Shown one piece after another: positions 46,158 to 58,899 of a stretch of DNA of 64,000 bases; within the stretch, counting starts at the first letter, position 1, and each line of letters begins with the position of its first letter. The stretch spans positions 1,984,001-2,048,000 of the forward strand of contig CM049986.1 in NCBI GenBank assembly GCA_016630955.3, written 5' to 3'. Below the pieces are notes generated by a model. That model was not told the origin of the DNA, made no database searches, and worked only from the letters and a program-made list of their open reading frames with translations. This DNA comes from Didymella arachidicola. Taxonomy: Eukaryota; Ascomycota; Dothideomycetes; Pleosporales; Didymellaceae. The translations under genes and the position numbers were made by a program.

Positions 46158-49100
46158 TTTCTCTATAGAGACGTATCCGTACATTAAAGCTGCGTGCAGA
46201 AGAGGTTGCTAGACCCGGGGCGTAAATGCAACACCCAAACATTCCAAAAACACTGATCAGCACAGCCTTCAGGCAGGCCTATCACAGCCGCACTTCAACC
46301 GGTGAGAACGAGCCTCACGACGATATCCTGGTCCTTCACCTGCGCTGCGCTCTCCTTACATCGACAAATGCATGCCTGAAGTGGAACCCCTTATTGAAGA
46401 GCCCGTCACGGTATGCTCAGTCAGCCTAAAATCAGCCCTGATACCTCTGATCTCATGTGAAGTATGACTGCAAGCAGCTCATCCGTTCTGCTTGTAGTGC
46501 CACCATGAGCTGCATCAGGGTCCTCCCCGTGAAGCTGGATGCGATCCTGTCATCTGGTTGAATCCTTCTTGTACACTCTCCTCCAGAGGTACAACGATCA
46601 ATGTCTCGGTACTTTCCACTCGATGGGGGTCAACGACAGGGACGTAAGCCGTTTATGGTATATTACAACATCTAATATTAATGAGCTTACGTCGTTTGAA
46701 CAACACGAATACTCCACCTTTGCCATTCACAATCCAAGTGATCAAGCGGCCTGTCACAGATCCACAAGAGCACCTAAGAGCAAGGTCAATTACAGTCTGA
46801 GGGTCAACGTCGCCAATCGACTATGCGGTGCGACCCACGAGCTGTAACCGTACCAGAACCACGGCTGCTAGCTGCAAATACTTCCCAGCAATTGCCCGAT
46901 ACACTTGGTCATGGTGTCATTTGTATATCCTCCTCTCATTGTGACACCCTATTGAGAGACGGTCTTAAAGAACCTGCAACTAATTTCGGCTAAGCTGGTA
47001 TTCCTGTGAGCCGGGATTATCTGCTCTTGGGCCGCTCCCGAGAGATCAAAGATACCCGAGCCGCCAATATCCCGGATAACCCGTCCAATCTGGCTGACAC
47101 TTCGTAGGAGTTGGCAAGCACGTGGCAAGGTAGTGAAACTCGAACAAGAGCAGAAAGTAAACGTCGGATCGACAGACCGTGGTTATCAATGCAGAACCAA
47201 GGTTACGAACCACGCAAAAAGCAAAGACCCTGCATGCGAGTCAACCGATCCTTGAAGACACCAACCTTCGGATGAGCCAAAGACGCGAGAATCCGCTGTC
47301 AAAGTTGATCCTGCCGCTCGTGCGACTACCGCACTGAGGCAGTGTAACGAGCTCGAGTATGCACAACGAAATCTGCTGCGTCAATCAACGTGGCTTCAGG
47401 AAGTCTCGGCGTGGCTCCGTGTCGTACCATAAGCTCACATGCTGCACCTTACTGAGGCGCAACAAACCTAAACGAGTGGTTGGAAGCGTAGCTTCATACC
47501 GCAACCAACATATGCACCACGTTTACTGTGGCACAAGATCGTGTGGCGCCTCACTAGATTCAAGCTGGCTACCCTGCGATAATGACTGAGAACTCGAGAC
47601 ATGTCTTCTGACTGCAACAGGAAAGCGAGGTGTTACAATTTCCATGCATTCAGCCATCTGGACATTATCGAAGGAGATGCGGTGTACGTGCTTTCGTGTC
47701 GTCATCGAACACAATTAGAGGAGAAAGCTCGCGACAGTGCTCTAACGGAAGCAATCTGGACCTCTTGTTCATGTCGACATTGTATCTTCGTGACATTATT
47801 AAGCTGGATAGTCCTGCATCAATGCGTTACGGACGAAGAGCGCGTCCAATTACTTCCGCTCAAAGTCAAGAGCGACCTTAGGACAACACCACTGAAGATT
47901 GTGATGATTCAAACCGGCTGCGAGCTTGAACTGACCCTGCGATTCGCATTCTGTTTCGAAGATGGTTTGCGAAGCACATGAGTAAGTCTGACACTTTTAA
48001 GATTACGGCAAAAGTACTTGTCCATTTATGACTTTATTCTATCTATCTAGACCGGCGATGTCAAAAAGCTTAGTATCATTCGAACTTATTTAAGTAACGA
48101 AGTCGTCAACCACGATATCCACATGTGGTGAACCCGCGCGGCTTGTTCTGTCCGAACGTCTAGATTGAGATGCCATCCCTAATTATCTAGCAGGAGGCTC
48201 TGTGCGACGGCACATTGTTCTTTTCGTCATTATCCGGGACACCTCCAGACTCCGGAGAACCCGCATTGCGATGTTGTCACTGCCAAACGCAATTGAGCGT
48301 CGCGGAATCGCCCGACGACCATTGCGTTGTTCACACTTGCAGTGACTTTGACAGCTCGATACTAAAGTGGCGGCTGCATGATATCCGTCCCTTCGTTCCT
48401 GAGGCATACCGGCGGGTATCCCAACTAGAACTGTAATGCCGTCATAGATCGGTGCCTCAAAAGGTGATTTATCACCCGCGGAGCTCACAGGAAACATGGC
48501 GCTACGACAGCTGCGCCAATTACTCGTAGACTTGACACCTTGGACCCTTAATCAAACTTGAGCCAACGACGAGGCCCAACCTTGCAAGTGCTCCAGAAAT
48601 ACGCTCTGACTTTGACTATTTGTTCTTCGCGAAAGCCAGGGAGATTTGTTTCAAACGTCAAATCCCCCTGGGAGCCTCAATTAGGCCTGAAACCAAACAA
48701 TAGCCGCGCGTGGGGTTTCGCAAGCGCGGGTTCATCAAACAATGGCCTTGCACACGGGCCGGGGCGATCGCGGTATGAATAGCCGCCCGCGCCGGCAGCG
48801 ATTGCACGCTAACCAAATTTGATCCCAACAGTGTTAAGACGATCATTTCGGATTACCAGCTATTAGAATTTGGACAGAGGCGCACCTGGGGCATACTGGA
48901 CATGTGAACAACAATTATGTTCTCCTTGGCTAGCTCGTGGATTGGAGAAAGTCAAGATCCAGATCGCGATCCTAGCGGCGATTGACCATGCTGTCCGACA
49001 TGACCCTGGTCGGATTGGACGTGTCATTATACGAAAACGACGAGAGCAAGGCCCCCCTTACTGCATGCTGTTCAGCCCACATGTGCGCGCCGCGTACCGA

Positions 49101-52084
49101 GCCAAGACAGAGCAAACTTCTTCGTTCAAAAATCAGAATTAAGCAGGACGCTCCATCGGCTTAATTAGGAGCTAAATCGACTGTCTGAAGCTGTCAGAAT
49201 GTGTCAATGACTATTGTGGCAGCCTGTAGAGTCGAAGGAGACAATTGAGCCTCCTGGAAGGTTACCCGGGTTCTCTTACTCAACGGTGCGAACAATGCGC
49301 TCCACAATGTTGACAGCCTTGTAGCCAATTGACACTGACATCACCATAGAAGAAGCCCATGGCGCAACAGAGCAATTGTTTCGACATCGTCTACAGGAAA
49401 TTGTGCGCTTGTGCGTGGACAAGCTCCGAGACCAACTTCCAAGCCCACTACGACTGCACGATAACGGGCCCCCCGTCAAGATCTTGCTTTCGAGAGCCGC
49501 TGAGTGTATCTAGCGGGAGTGCCACTAGGTGCGGGACAGTGGCATCAGCGTCTCCCAGTAACAAGCCATTGAGCTGGAGGGTTTGCCCGAGCCGTGTCGG
49601 ATCTCCAGGTACATAGTGTGAGAAGGCCGATGCAGCAGTCGGCGTGATTACGATCGTAGCGTGAAGCTTCTGCAACCCCATGTCTTGAACTATTGGATGT
49701 CGCTGACGTATTCTGCACAGAGGAAGGCTCCCCTCGGAGGATCTGGAGTGTTTGAAATCCGTGTATGCGGGATGGAGTTGCACGTTGGAGTCACACGCGA
49801 GTTGCTCTGTGTATGCGGGGCCGATACTGGGGACGGCGCGGTGGGCTTCATTCCTGACTTACTTTGCTCGAAGCCTCAACTGCTACGAGTCTGTCTTAGC
49901 AGACCGCATATGAGAGCGGATGCTAGACGGGGCCACAAGTCGCGGTCACATGTATACAGAGCACTCGACTGGTGATTTGATTTGATGGAAGGCATGTCCA
50001 GACTGCAGAATGGACCCTGAGTAGCTGATCAGCCCTGGACGACATGCGTTCCGGCTATATCGCTCGTGTTTCAATACAGTACGCTCACAACGGTACTCTG
50101 GACTATGCAACACTTCACATGCCCAGGTAGTCAACGGACGCAACAGACTCGAATCGGCCTGACACCCACTCGATTGAAACAACCACCGAATTCATGGCAA
50201 CGGGAACAACAGCTAAAAGTAGATGAAACCGTGATTCGAATGAACCATTGCAGCCGCTCTGTTTCCTTGGTGCAAGTTTCGAGCTGTTTTTGTAGTCCCA
50301 AACGTGCACCCGATACGCGACTCGTGGCGCCATCGCCGAGCATAGCAGAAGCAGACTGCCTGGCAGGAGTTGCCGTTGGTGTAGGAGATGAACTTTCGCT
50401 TCGGGCAGGCAGGGGCTTCAGGCCACACGGAGCGGAACATCGTGTCACCCGCGTGGTGATGATTAGTCATCAAGTTGAAGTTGGAATCTCGGCTTGGGGA
50501 GCCGCAAAACCCACTGACGTGAACGACCCTCACAACGCATGCCTAATCAACCAACGCCATCGCGAATATGTCGATCAGCATCATCTCTGCGTCCTGGTGA
50601 GCTGATTTCAGAGTGCATCTGCAATCAGGTCGGACAGAAGCATCTAACGCTAGCTGGCGTTGGAATTTGTCCAAGCTCGCAAACGGTTCGTTTGAGCGCT
50701 GATTCAAGCCTTGGAGTGGAGCTCGACACCAACAACTAAGACAATGTTGTAGGTCTAAGCGGGGCGATATATGCCTACCGAAGTCAGAGTCACGGAGAGA
50801 TGAATGCCGCCCTTATATGCGAATCTCTACGTGAGCTTGTATTTTCGGACGTTGGGGGAATCCCGTAAACGCTGATCACCGCCACGAAGGGAAGATCTTC
50901 AGCCACCGATACCAACATGGTCGACGAAGATACCTGAACTGTGGTATTGGATGACTGTTTGCTGTCTCTGGGGTTGAAGATCCCGTAACGGCACTCCATT
51001 GGTGCCCGTAGAGTAATATACCAATGCTCAAGCGAGAAACCAGTCGCCCAAACTCGCCTTCGCACTCTCTGACGATGATCCACCAAGCCAAAGCTACTAA
51101 TCCAGATCGTACTCGAAACCGTCGAGGATAGTCTGCGGTTCTCAGCTTTTCCGGGACGCGGGCTGTGCAACCTGCATCGTGCAGGCTCTCATCAGCAGTG
51201 AAGCACTCTGACAACCCTGACTCCGGGCTGGGTCTCCAAAAGCTTGATACTGCGCCATCAAGCAGGTGGCGCTTCGCTTCCTCCTTCTGCAGAGGGCAAT
51301 GCTTACTGAGATCATGAACGGTGGTGATCTGTCATGGTAGTCTCAGATGCTTGGCACACGGGTCTCTGCGAAGGATTATGCACCCACTACGAAAGCGCAG
51401 CCGGACAGCTGGGCTCCCCGTACCAGAGATGAGCTCAGTGCCTTGGGCTCGAGCATCAGGAATTTGCAGGTGCTGGGATGCGTTCGTTGCCATGTCCTTG
51501 GAGCTCGCCTGTACGACCTGTTCGACGCATGGCACCATGCATCAAACAGTCAATTACGGATTTCCGACTCACCGTTATCCATAGAAGTGGTTCTCCCAGG
51601 TCCAAGTTTCTTGATGCCTAGCTAATGCTGTAATTGACAGCAGAAACACGCGGGCTCCATGTCCACCCCGGCTTACATGAGGGGATCCGGCAGACTTAGC
51701 CCCGACTTTGAGACAGCGCGTTGCTATCCAGGTCTCCACGTCTCACCTTTGCTATCTTCTGTGACGCATGGGCTCGATACATCAGCGGCTGGTCTACATG
51801 CCTAGCATGCGCCAGCTATCAATAGGCATGAAGCTTACTCGGAGGTATACCCGGTCACTGCACGCCATTACACCTCGGGATTCTGGCAGCACCATCCGAA
51901 AGCGGGCATGCTCTGCGCTTCAGTCCTGTCTTCGCGTCAATATGCTGCTGCAGTACATCGTTCCGCAGTACATGGCCCCGTATCTGTGCTGTCACAGACC
52001 CGGTGCCGGCAGTGCTTGTCATCGTGCGATCCAAGCATGGACCACCATACGGAATTCTCATACCATACACACAGGATGATTATC

Positions 52085-52092
52085 ACATATAA
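52085..52092 (+). promoter_or_regulatory. PKS1: Possible TATA element of the PKS gene
   Basis: The motif catataag lies about 285 bp before the PKS start codon, followed by a pyrimidine-rich leader. It is the best TATA-like match in the proximal region. No transcript start is known. Confidence 0.3.
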
Positions 52093-52372
52093 GGTGTACC
52101 GCTAATCCCCCAAGATTCACTTGCACCTTATCTTCCCCATCCAGTCCCTCCGGCCTTTTCATATACGACCACTCCTGCTTATTGCAAGAGAGGACTCATC
52201 ACCACATCTCTTCCTCAATTCTTCGTTGATATACGGTACTGACCCCACCGTTCGAAGGTTGACCATTGTTCTTATCCAATCACTACCCAAGTATCCTCAC
52301 TTCGAAAGGCATTGACCCCGCCTTCTTCCCCTATTAATAGTTTCGATTCCCTGACCCAAGAATACCGCCATC

Positions 52373-55300
52373 ATGAACGTCCTCATCTTCGGAGATCAGA
52401 CAGCTGATCAGTTTCCCCTACTGAAGAAGGTGGCTACATGGAGGAACAATGCCACTTTGACAACATTCCTCGATCGTGCGAGCGTTGTTCTCCGCGACGA
52501 AGTTCAGAAGCTACCCAAGACACAAAGGGACCAGATACCTGATTTCCTCACTTCGTGGGACCTTGTCAACACCTACTACACCGAAGGCAAGAAGATCCCT
52601 CAGCTTGAGAGCTGCATGGTCACTCTTGCGCAGCTTGCTCACTACATCGGGTATTATGGCGAGAACCCAACAGACCTGCCCAACCCTGCCAACACACGAC
52701 TTGTCGGCCTCTGCACTGGTTCCATCGCTGCCTCCGTAGTCGCATCCGCGCGATCAATTAGCGAGTTGCTGCCCTTGGCAACAGAGGCTGTTCGTGTCGC
52801 TTTTCGCGCTGGTACCTGCGTTGGTGCGGCCAAGGATGCGCTGGAGCACCCCTCGGAAGCGCAAGAAAGCTGGTCGACTATCGTCACAGGTGTTTCTGAG
52901 AGCGCTGCGAAGAAGCTGTTGTTGGCGTTTCACGGCGAGTGCCGCATACCAGCCTCGGCACGCGCTTACATTAGCGCCGTTAGCACCATGGCCCTAACCA
53001 TCAGCGGCCCACCATCCACAACGAAACGCCTATTTCAGGAGATCGACGCCTTCAGAAACAACACCCGCGTTTCAATCCCTGTGTACGCTCCTTACCATGC
53101 GGCGCACATCCACGCGCAAGCCGATATCGACCGCATTCTGGACAGCGAGGCCACCAGGCATTTCCAGCAGTTCCGGCCCCTGGCGCTGATCCATGCCGCT
53201 TCAAGTGGCAAGTGCTCGACCGCAACCTCCACTTTGGAGTTGATGCGCAATGCGCTCAACGACATGCTCCTGGAGCCTGTGCGTTGGGACAGCCTGCTCG
53301 GTGAGGTTGTTTCGCAGGTGACTGCCACCGGCAGCGCAGACTGCTCTGTCTCTGCCATTGGTGTGACCAATGTTGCCAACAGCCTCGCGTCTGCCCTCAA
53401 GGCGGGCGGCCAGTCTCAGACTGCTGTTCGTGACCACACCTCCTGGGTGCAGACTGAGCATGCTACTCGCGGCCGCACTCAGAGTGACAAGATTGCCATT
53501 GTTGGCATGTCAGGTCGCTTCCCCGGAGCTGCCACTCCTGAGGCTCTCTGGGAGCTCCTCGAGAAGGGTCTTGATGTTCACCGCGAAGTTCCTGCCGACC
53601 GTTTTGACGCTCAAGCTCACTGCGATCCCTCTGGCAAGGGCAAGAACAAGTCCCACACCCCCTTCGGTTGTTTCATCGACGAGCCTGGTCTATTCGACCC
53701 CCGCTTCTTCAACATGTCTCCTCGTGAAGCCGCCCAGACTGACCCCATGGGCCGCCTCGCCTTGACCACCGCTTTCGAGGCTCTGGAGATGTCCGGCTAC
53801 GTTCCCAACCGCACTCCCTCGACCAAGCTGAACCGCATCGGTACCTTCTACGGCCAGACCTCGGATGACTGGCGTGAGATCAACGCCGCCGAGAACATTG
53901 ACACCTACTTCATCACCGGTGGTGTACGTGCATTCGCTCCAGGGCGAATTAATTATTACTTCAAGTTCTCTGGTCCATCCTACAGCATTGACACCGCTTG
54001 CTCGTCTTCTCTTGCTGCTATCCAACTCGCCTGCACCTCGCTTTGGGCTGGTGACTGCGACACTGCCTGCGCCGGTGGTCTTAACGTCCTGACCAACCCC
54101 GATATTTTCTCCGGTCTCAGTAAGGGACAGTTCTTGTCCAAGACTGGTAGCTGCAAGACCTACGACAACGATGCTGACGGTTACTGTCGTGGCGACGGCT
54201 GTGGCTCGGTCGTGCTCAAGCGCTACGAGGACGCCATTGCCGACAAGGACAACATCCTTGGCTGCATTCTCGGCGCCGCCACCAACCACAGCGCTGAGGC
54301 TGTCTCCATTACTCACCCTCACGCCGGTGCCCAAGAGTACCTCTACAGCAAGGTTCTGGCCAACGCTGGCGTTGATGCTCACGACATTAGTTATGTTGAG
54401 ATGCACGGAACTGGTACTCAGGCTGGTGATGGTATCGAGATGACTTCGGTCACCAATGTCTTTGCTCCTCGTCACCGCCAGCGTCGACCTGAGCAGACTC
54501 TCCACCTTGGTGCCATCAAGGCGAACATCGGTCACGGAGAGGCCGCCTCTGGTATCAACTCCCTCGTCAAGGTCCTCTTGATGATGCAGAAGAATGCCAT
54601 TCCCGCCAATGTTGGTATCAAGGGCGTCATGAACAAGACATTCCCAAAAGATCTCGCACAGCGCAACGTACACATCTCTACCACTCAGGTCGCCCTCCCC
54701 CGCAAGGGCGCTGAGAAGCGAAAGATTTTCCTGAACAACTTCTCAGCAGCTGGCGGCAACACTGCTATCCTGCTCGAGGACGGTCCTTTGCGCGAGGCTC
54801 CCAAGGGTGTTGACCCTCGTACCATGCACACTGTCACAGTGACTGCCAGGTCCATCGCCTCGTTGAAGAGGAACATCAACAACATCATTGAGTACCTGGA
54901 CAAGAACCCAGAGACGACTCTTCCCAGCTTGGCCTACACCACCACCGCTCGTCGCATTCAGCACAACTACCGCGTGGCCATCTGCGTCGACGACATCTCC
55001 AAGGTCAAGGACGCTCTTCAGGCGCAGATTAAGGACTCGTACAACCCTCTTCCAATGGTCCCGACCAAAACTGCCTTCACTTTCACTGGACAAGGCTCGC
55101 AGTACACAGGCCTTGGTCAGAAGCTGTACGAGGACCTTGAGCCCTTCAAGGTAGACATTAACCAGCTCGACAACATTGCTCGCCTCCACGGTCTCCCATC
55201 GTTCTTGCCCCTGCTCACTGGAACTGATGTGGCTATTTTGTCGCCTGTGGTGGTTCAGCTCGGTATGGCATGCATTCAGGTCGCCCTTGCCCGCATGTGG

Positions 55301-58300
55301 GAGTCTTGGGGTATCAAGCCTATCGCTGTCGTTGGCCACAGTCTTGGAGAGTACGCAGCCCTTCACGTGGCTGGTGTCATCTCTGCCAGCGACATGGTCC
55401 TTTTGGTCGGTCGCCGGGCTGAGATACTTGAGCAGGAGTGCACCGCTGGTACGCACGGTATGTTGGCTGTCAAGGGCAGTGCTGCGTCTATCAAGGCCAC
55501 TCTCGGCGACAAGATGACCGAGGTTGCGTGCATGAACGGTCCTGAGGAAACTGTTCTTTGTGGCACCGTTGAGGTTGTTGAGTCCACCAATCAGCTTCTC
55601 GCGGGGCAGGGCTTCAAGTCTACCAAGCTCAACGTGCCCTTCGCGTTTCACTCTGCTCAGGTCGAGCCGATCCTGGCCAAATTCCAGGAGGCTGCATCTG
55701 CTATCACCTTCTGCAAGCCTCAGGTGCCAGTCATGTCTCCTCTTACTGGCGAGGTCATTCGCGAGGCTGGTGTCATCAACGCAGCCTACCTTTGCCGACA
55801 TGCACGCGAGACTGTCAACTTCTGGACTGCGCTGTCCACTGGCAAGGCCGAGAAGCTCTTCGACGAGAAGACCACTTGGCTCGAGGTTGGCGCTCATCCC
55901 GTCACCAGCGGGATGGTCAAGTCCACTCTGGGTGCCGCTACGACTGCCGGCTCCCTTCGTCGCAACGAGGATCCCTGGAAGACGCTCTCCAACACCATTG
56001 CGACTCTGCACCTCGCTGGCGTCGCTTTCGACTTCAACGAGTACCACAGGCAGTTCAAGAACGCTTACGAGCTTTTGACACTCCCTACCTACAGCTTCGA
56101 CAGCAAGAAGTACTGGCTCGACTACCACAACAACTGGACCTTGACCAAGGGCGAGAAGGCCCACCCTGCCGAGGCGAAGGCGGTCGAGGCTCCAGTTGAG
56201 ATCTCCTCGAAGCTGAAGACCACTTCCTGCCACAAGGTCGTCCGTGAGGAGCTCCACGCCAACTCCGGCACCGTGGTCATCCAGTCCGATCTGTCTGACC
56301 CTAAGCTCAAGGCTATCATCAGCGGTCACCAGGTTAATGGAACACCTCTGTGCCCATCTTCCTTGTATGCCGATCAGGCAATGACCGTCGCAGACTATCT
56401 CTACCAGCAGCTGCGCCCCAACATGGCCACACCCGGCCTCAACGTCCACGCAATGGAAGTTCCCAAGACCCTCATTCCGCAGTGGCCCGCCCCAGCTGGT
56501 GGCCAGCATCTGCAGGTTGAGGCTACTGCCGACCTTGAGATCAATCAGGTTGATGTCAAATTCCGCACTGTTACCGCCGATGGCTCCAAGGTCCTTGCTG
56601 AACACGCCTTCGGTGTCATCAAGTACGAAGACGTCAAGGTCTGGAAGGAGGAGTGGAGCCGCATCCAGTACATGGTACAGTCTCAGGTCGACATTCTTCA
56701 GCAGAAGCTCCAGACTGGTGCTGCCCACAAGGTCCTTCGCGGCATGGCTTACAAGCTGTTCAAGGCCCTGGTAACCTACGCCGACAACTACCGCGGTATG
56801 GAGGAGGTCATTCTGGATGGCAAGACGACCGAAGCCACCGCTTCAGTCAAGTTCCAGACCACTCCTGCCGATGGTGACTTCTTCTGCTCTCCTTACTGGA
56901 TCGACAGCTTGGCCCATCTCTCCGGCTTCATCGTCAACGCTTCTGATCACCTCGACTCCGAGAACTCGGTCTACATTTCTCACGGCTGGGAATCCATCAA
57001 GATTGCAAAGCAACTTTCTCCCGAGAAGACCTATCGCTCCTATGTGCGTATGCAGCCTGCTCCAGGCAACATCTCAGTCGGTGATGTCTACATCTTCGAG
57101 GGTGGGGAGATTATCGGTGTGGTCTACGGCCTCAAATTCCAAAACATTCCTCGTCGCGCACTCAACATCATGATGCCTCCTTCTGGCGTCAAGTTTGGAC
57201 CCACCGCCAAGTCGGTTGCTAAGCCTGCTGCCAGGCCCATTGCTGCCGCGCCTGTCAAGGCTGTACCCGCTCCCATCAAGATATCTAAGCCTGCGGCCAA
57301 GGCTGTTAAGGCCAAGGCCGTCAAGCAAGCGAGCGCTGGTGTCACAGCCAAGGTCATGAAGATCATTGCTGAAGAGACTGATGTCGACATTTCGGAGCTC
57401 GTTGACGACGCTGCCTTTGAGAATCTCGGTGTCGACTCCCTGCTCTCCCTGACCATTTCGGCCAGGTTCCGCGAGGAGCTTGACATGGAGATTCCCTCCA
57501 CTCTCTTCACAGATTGCGCCAGTGTTGGTGAATTGAAGAGGCATTTCTCTCAGTATGACGGCGTTGCTGCTGTCATCGAGGACGATGCCTCCGACACTAC
57601 TGACGAGCCTTCTGACGCCTCCACCCCCTACGAGCGTGAGGCCGGAAGCACCCCACCCAGTTCTGCGCCCAGCGTCGACGGTAACGATGTCGACGTGAAG
57701 ATCTCCGAGACTGTGATTGATGGCGAGGCTAGCCTCGCCCGTAGGCTCGTCGCTGAAGAGATGGGTGTCGATGTCTCCGAGATTACGGACAATCTCGACC
57801 TCACCGACATTGGGATGGACTCATTGATGAGCTTGACCATTCTCGGCTCTATGCGCGAGCAAACTGGACGCGATCTCCCTGCAGACTTCCTCACTGTGAA
57901 CGTCACCATCAAGGACATCGAGACTGCACTGGGCATGCGCCCGTCCCCCAAGGCGGTAAAGACCACTGCGAAGGTCACCACCAAGAAGTCCCAGCTCGAA
58001 GCTCCCCAGCTTGCTGAAGTCAACAAGAAGCTTGCTCAGGCTATCGATATCTCGCAGCTGCCTCCCTCCAATTCTGTCTTGTTGCAGGGCAACCCCAAGG
58101 TCGCTTCCAAGAAGTTCTTTTTGGTCCCCGATGGCTCCGGCAGTGCTACCTCGTATATTTCCATCCCCAACATCTCCCCCGACATGGCTGTCTACGGATT
58201 GAACTGCCCGTTCATGAAGTGCCCCGAGAAGTGGGAGTGCGGTGTCGAGGGTGTCTCTCAGATTTACCTCAAGGAGATCAAACGTCGTCAGCCTGAGGGC

Positions 58301-58899
58301 CCATATATCATCGGTGGTTGGTCCGCTGGTGGTGTCATGGCCTACGAAGTCGCCAAGCAGCTCGTTGATGCTGGCGAGAAAGTGGAGAGCCTTGTGCTCA
58401 TCGACGCTCCCTGCCCTGTCGCTCTTGACCCTCTTCCCGCTCGTCTTCACATCTTTTTCGACCAGATCGGTCTCCTCGGCACCGGCAAGCCCGGAGGTAC
58501 GCCCTCATGGCTCCTGCCTCACTTTGCCTCAGCCATCCAGAACTTGAAGAACTACGATCCTGTCCCCATGGATCCTAAGATCGCACCACCCGTCCTCGCC
58601 ATCTGGTGCACTGACGGTGTGTGCCCGAACCCCGAGGATCCTCGCCCACCACCTGGTGAGGGAGAGGACCCGGCTCCCATGAAGTGGCTCCTCAATAACC
58701 GCACCGACTTTGACGATAACGGCTGGGCACAGCTCCTGCCCAAAGAGAAGTTCGAATATGCTGTCATGGGCGGTAACCATTTCACAATGATGAAGGGTGA
58801 TCATGTAAGTCAAACCACACATTACCATGCAGCAGATTTCTAACAACATTTCAGGGTGCCACATTGGGCAAGCTCATTCAGAAGGGTCTCAAGCTGTAG
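52373..58899 (+). CDS. PKS1: Non-reducing polyketide synthase for DHN melanin (tetrahydroxynaphthalene synthase)
   Basis: Iterative type I PKS that makes the polyketide precursor of DHN melanin, 1,3,6,8-tetrahydroxynaphthalene. Exon 1 (52373-58804) and a 45-nt last exon (58855-58899) join across a 50-nt intron to 2,158 residues; without splicing a false C-terminus is read. Domain order is starter-unit acyltransferase (Cys114 in GLCTG), ketosynthase (from about 373; Cys543 in DTACSSS), malonyl acyltransferase (from about 900; Ser990 in GHSLGEY), product template (about 1280-1590; His1319 and Asp1511), two acyl carrier proteins (Ser1689 in GVDSL and Ser1817 in GMDSL) and a thioesterase/Claisen cyclase (Ser1984 in GWSAGG, His2136). 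All catalytic residues are present, so it should be active. The linker from about 1600 is Lys/Ala/Pro-rich and the inter-ACP linker acidic. Size and layout match Alternaria and Cochliobolus melanin PKSs; nearby BRN1 and CMR1 support the call. Confidence 0.97.

Larger units (their letters stand above)
41519..52372. other. 10.9 kb without recognised gene between CMR1 and PKS
   Basis: The divergent start codons of CMR1 and the PKS are separated by this stretch. Frames are short (none above about 180 codons), overlap on both strands and show no motif I know; the base composition looks balanced rather than AT-rich. I see no intact transposase, reverse transcriptase, long terminal repeat or tRNA gene. 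The ends must hold both promoters; the right end (about 52100-52370) is a pyrimidine-rich leader. A small tandem repeat lies at 46094-46157. It may hold regulatory DNA, decayed sequence or unrecognised non-coding transcripts. Confidence 0.55.

Noticed and set aside
41519..52372. RIP-degraded transposon as the explanation of the long spacer
   Set aside because: RIP leaves AT-rich DNA full of TpA; this stretch looks balanced and no transposon protein is recognisable. Not excluded without a RIP index.
54743..56728. 661-codon minus-strand frame inside the PKS
   Set aside because: Antisense of the PKS coding sequence; arises from its biased codon use and has no motif.
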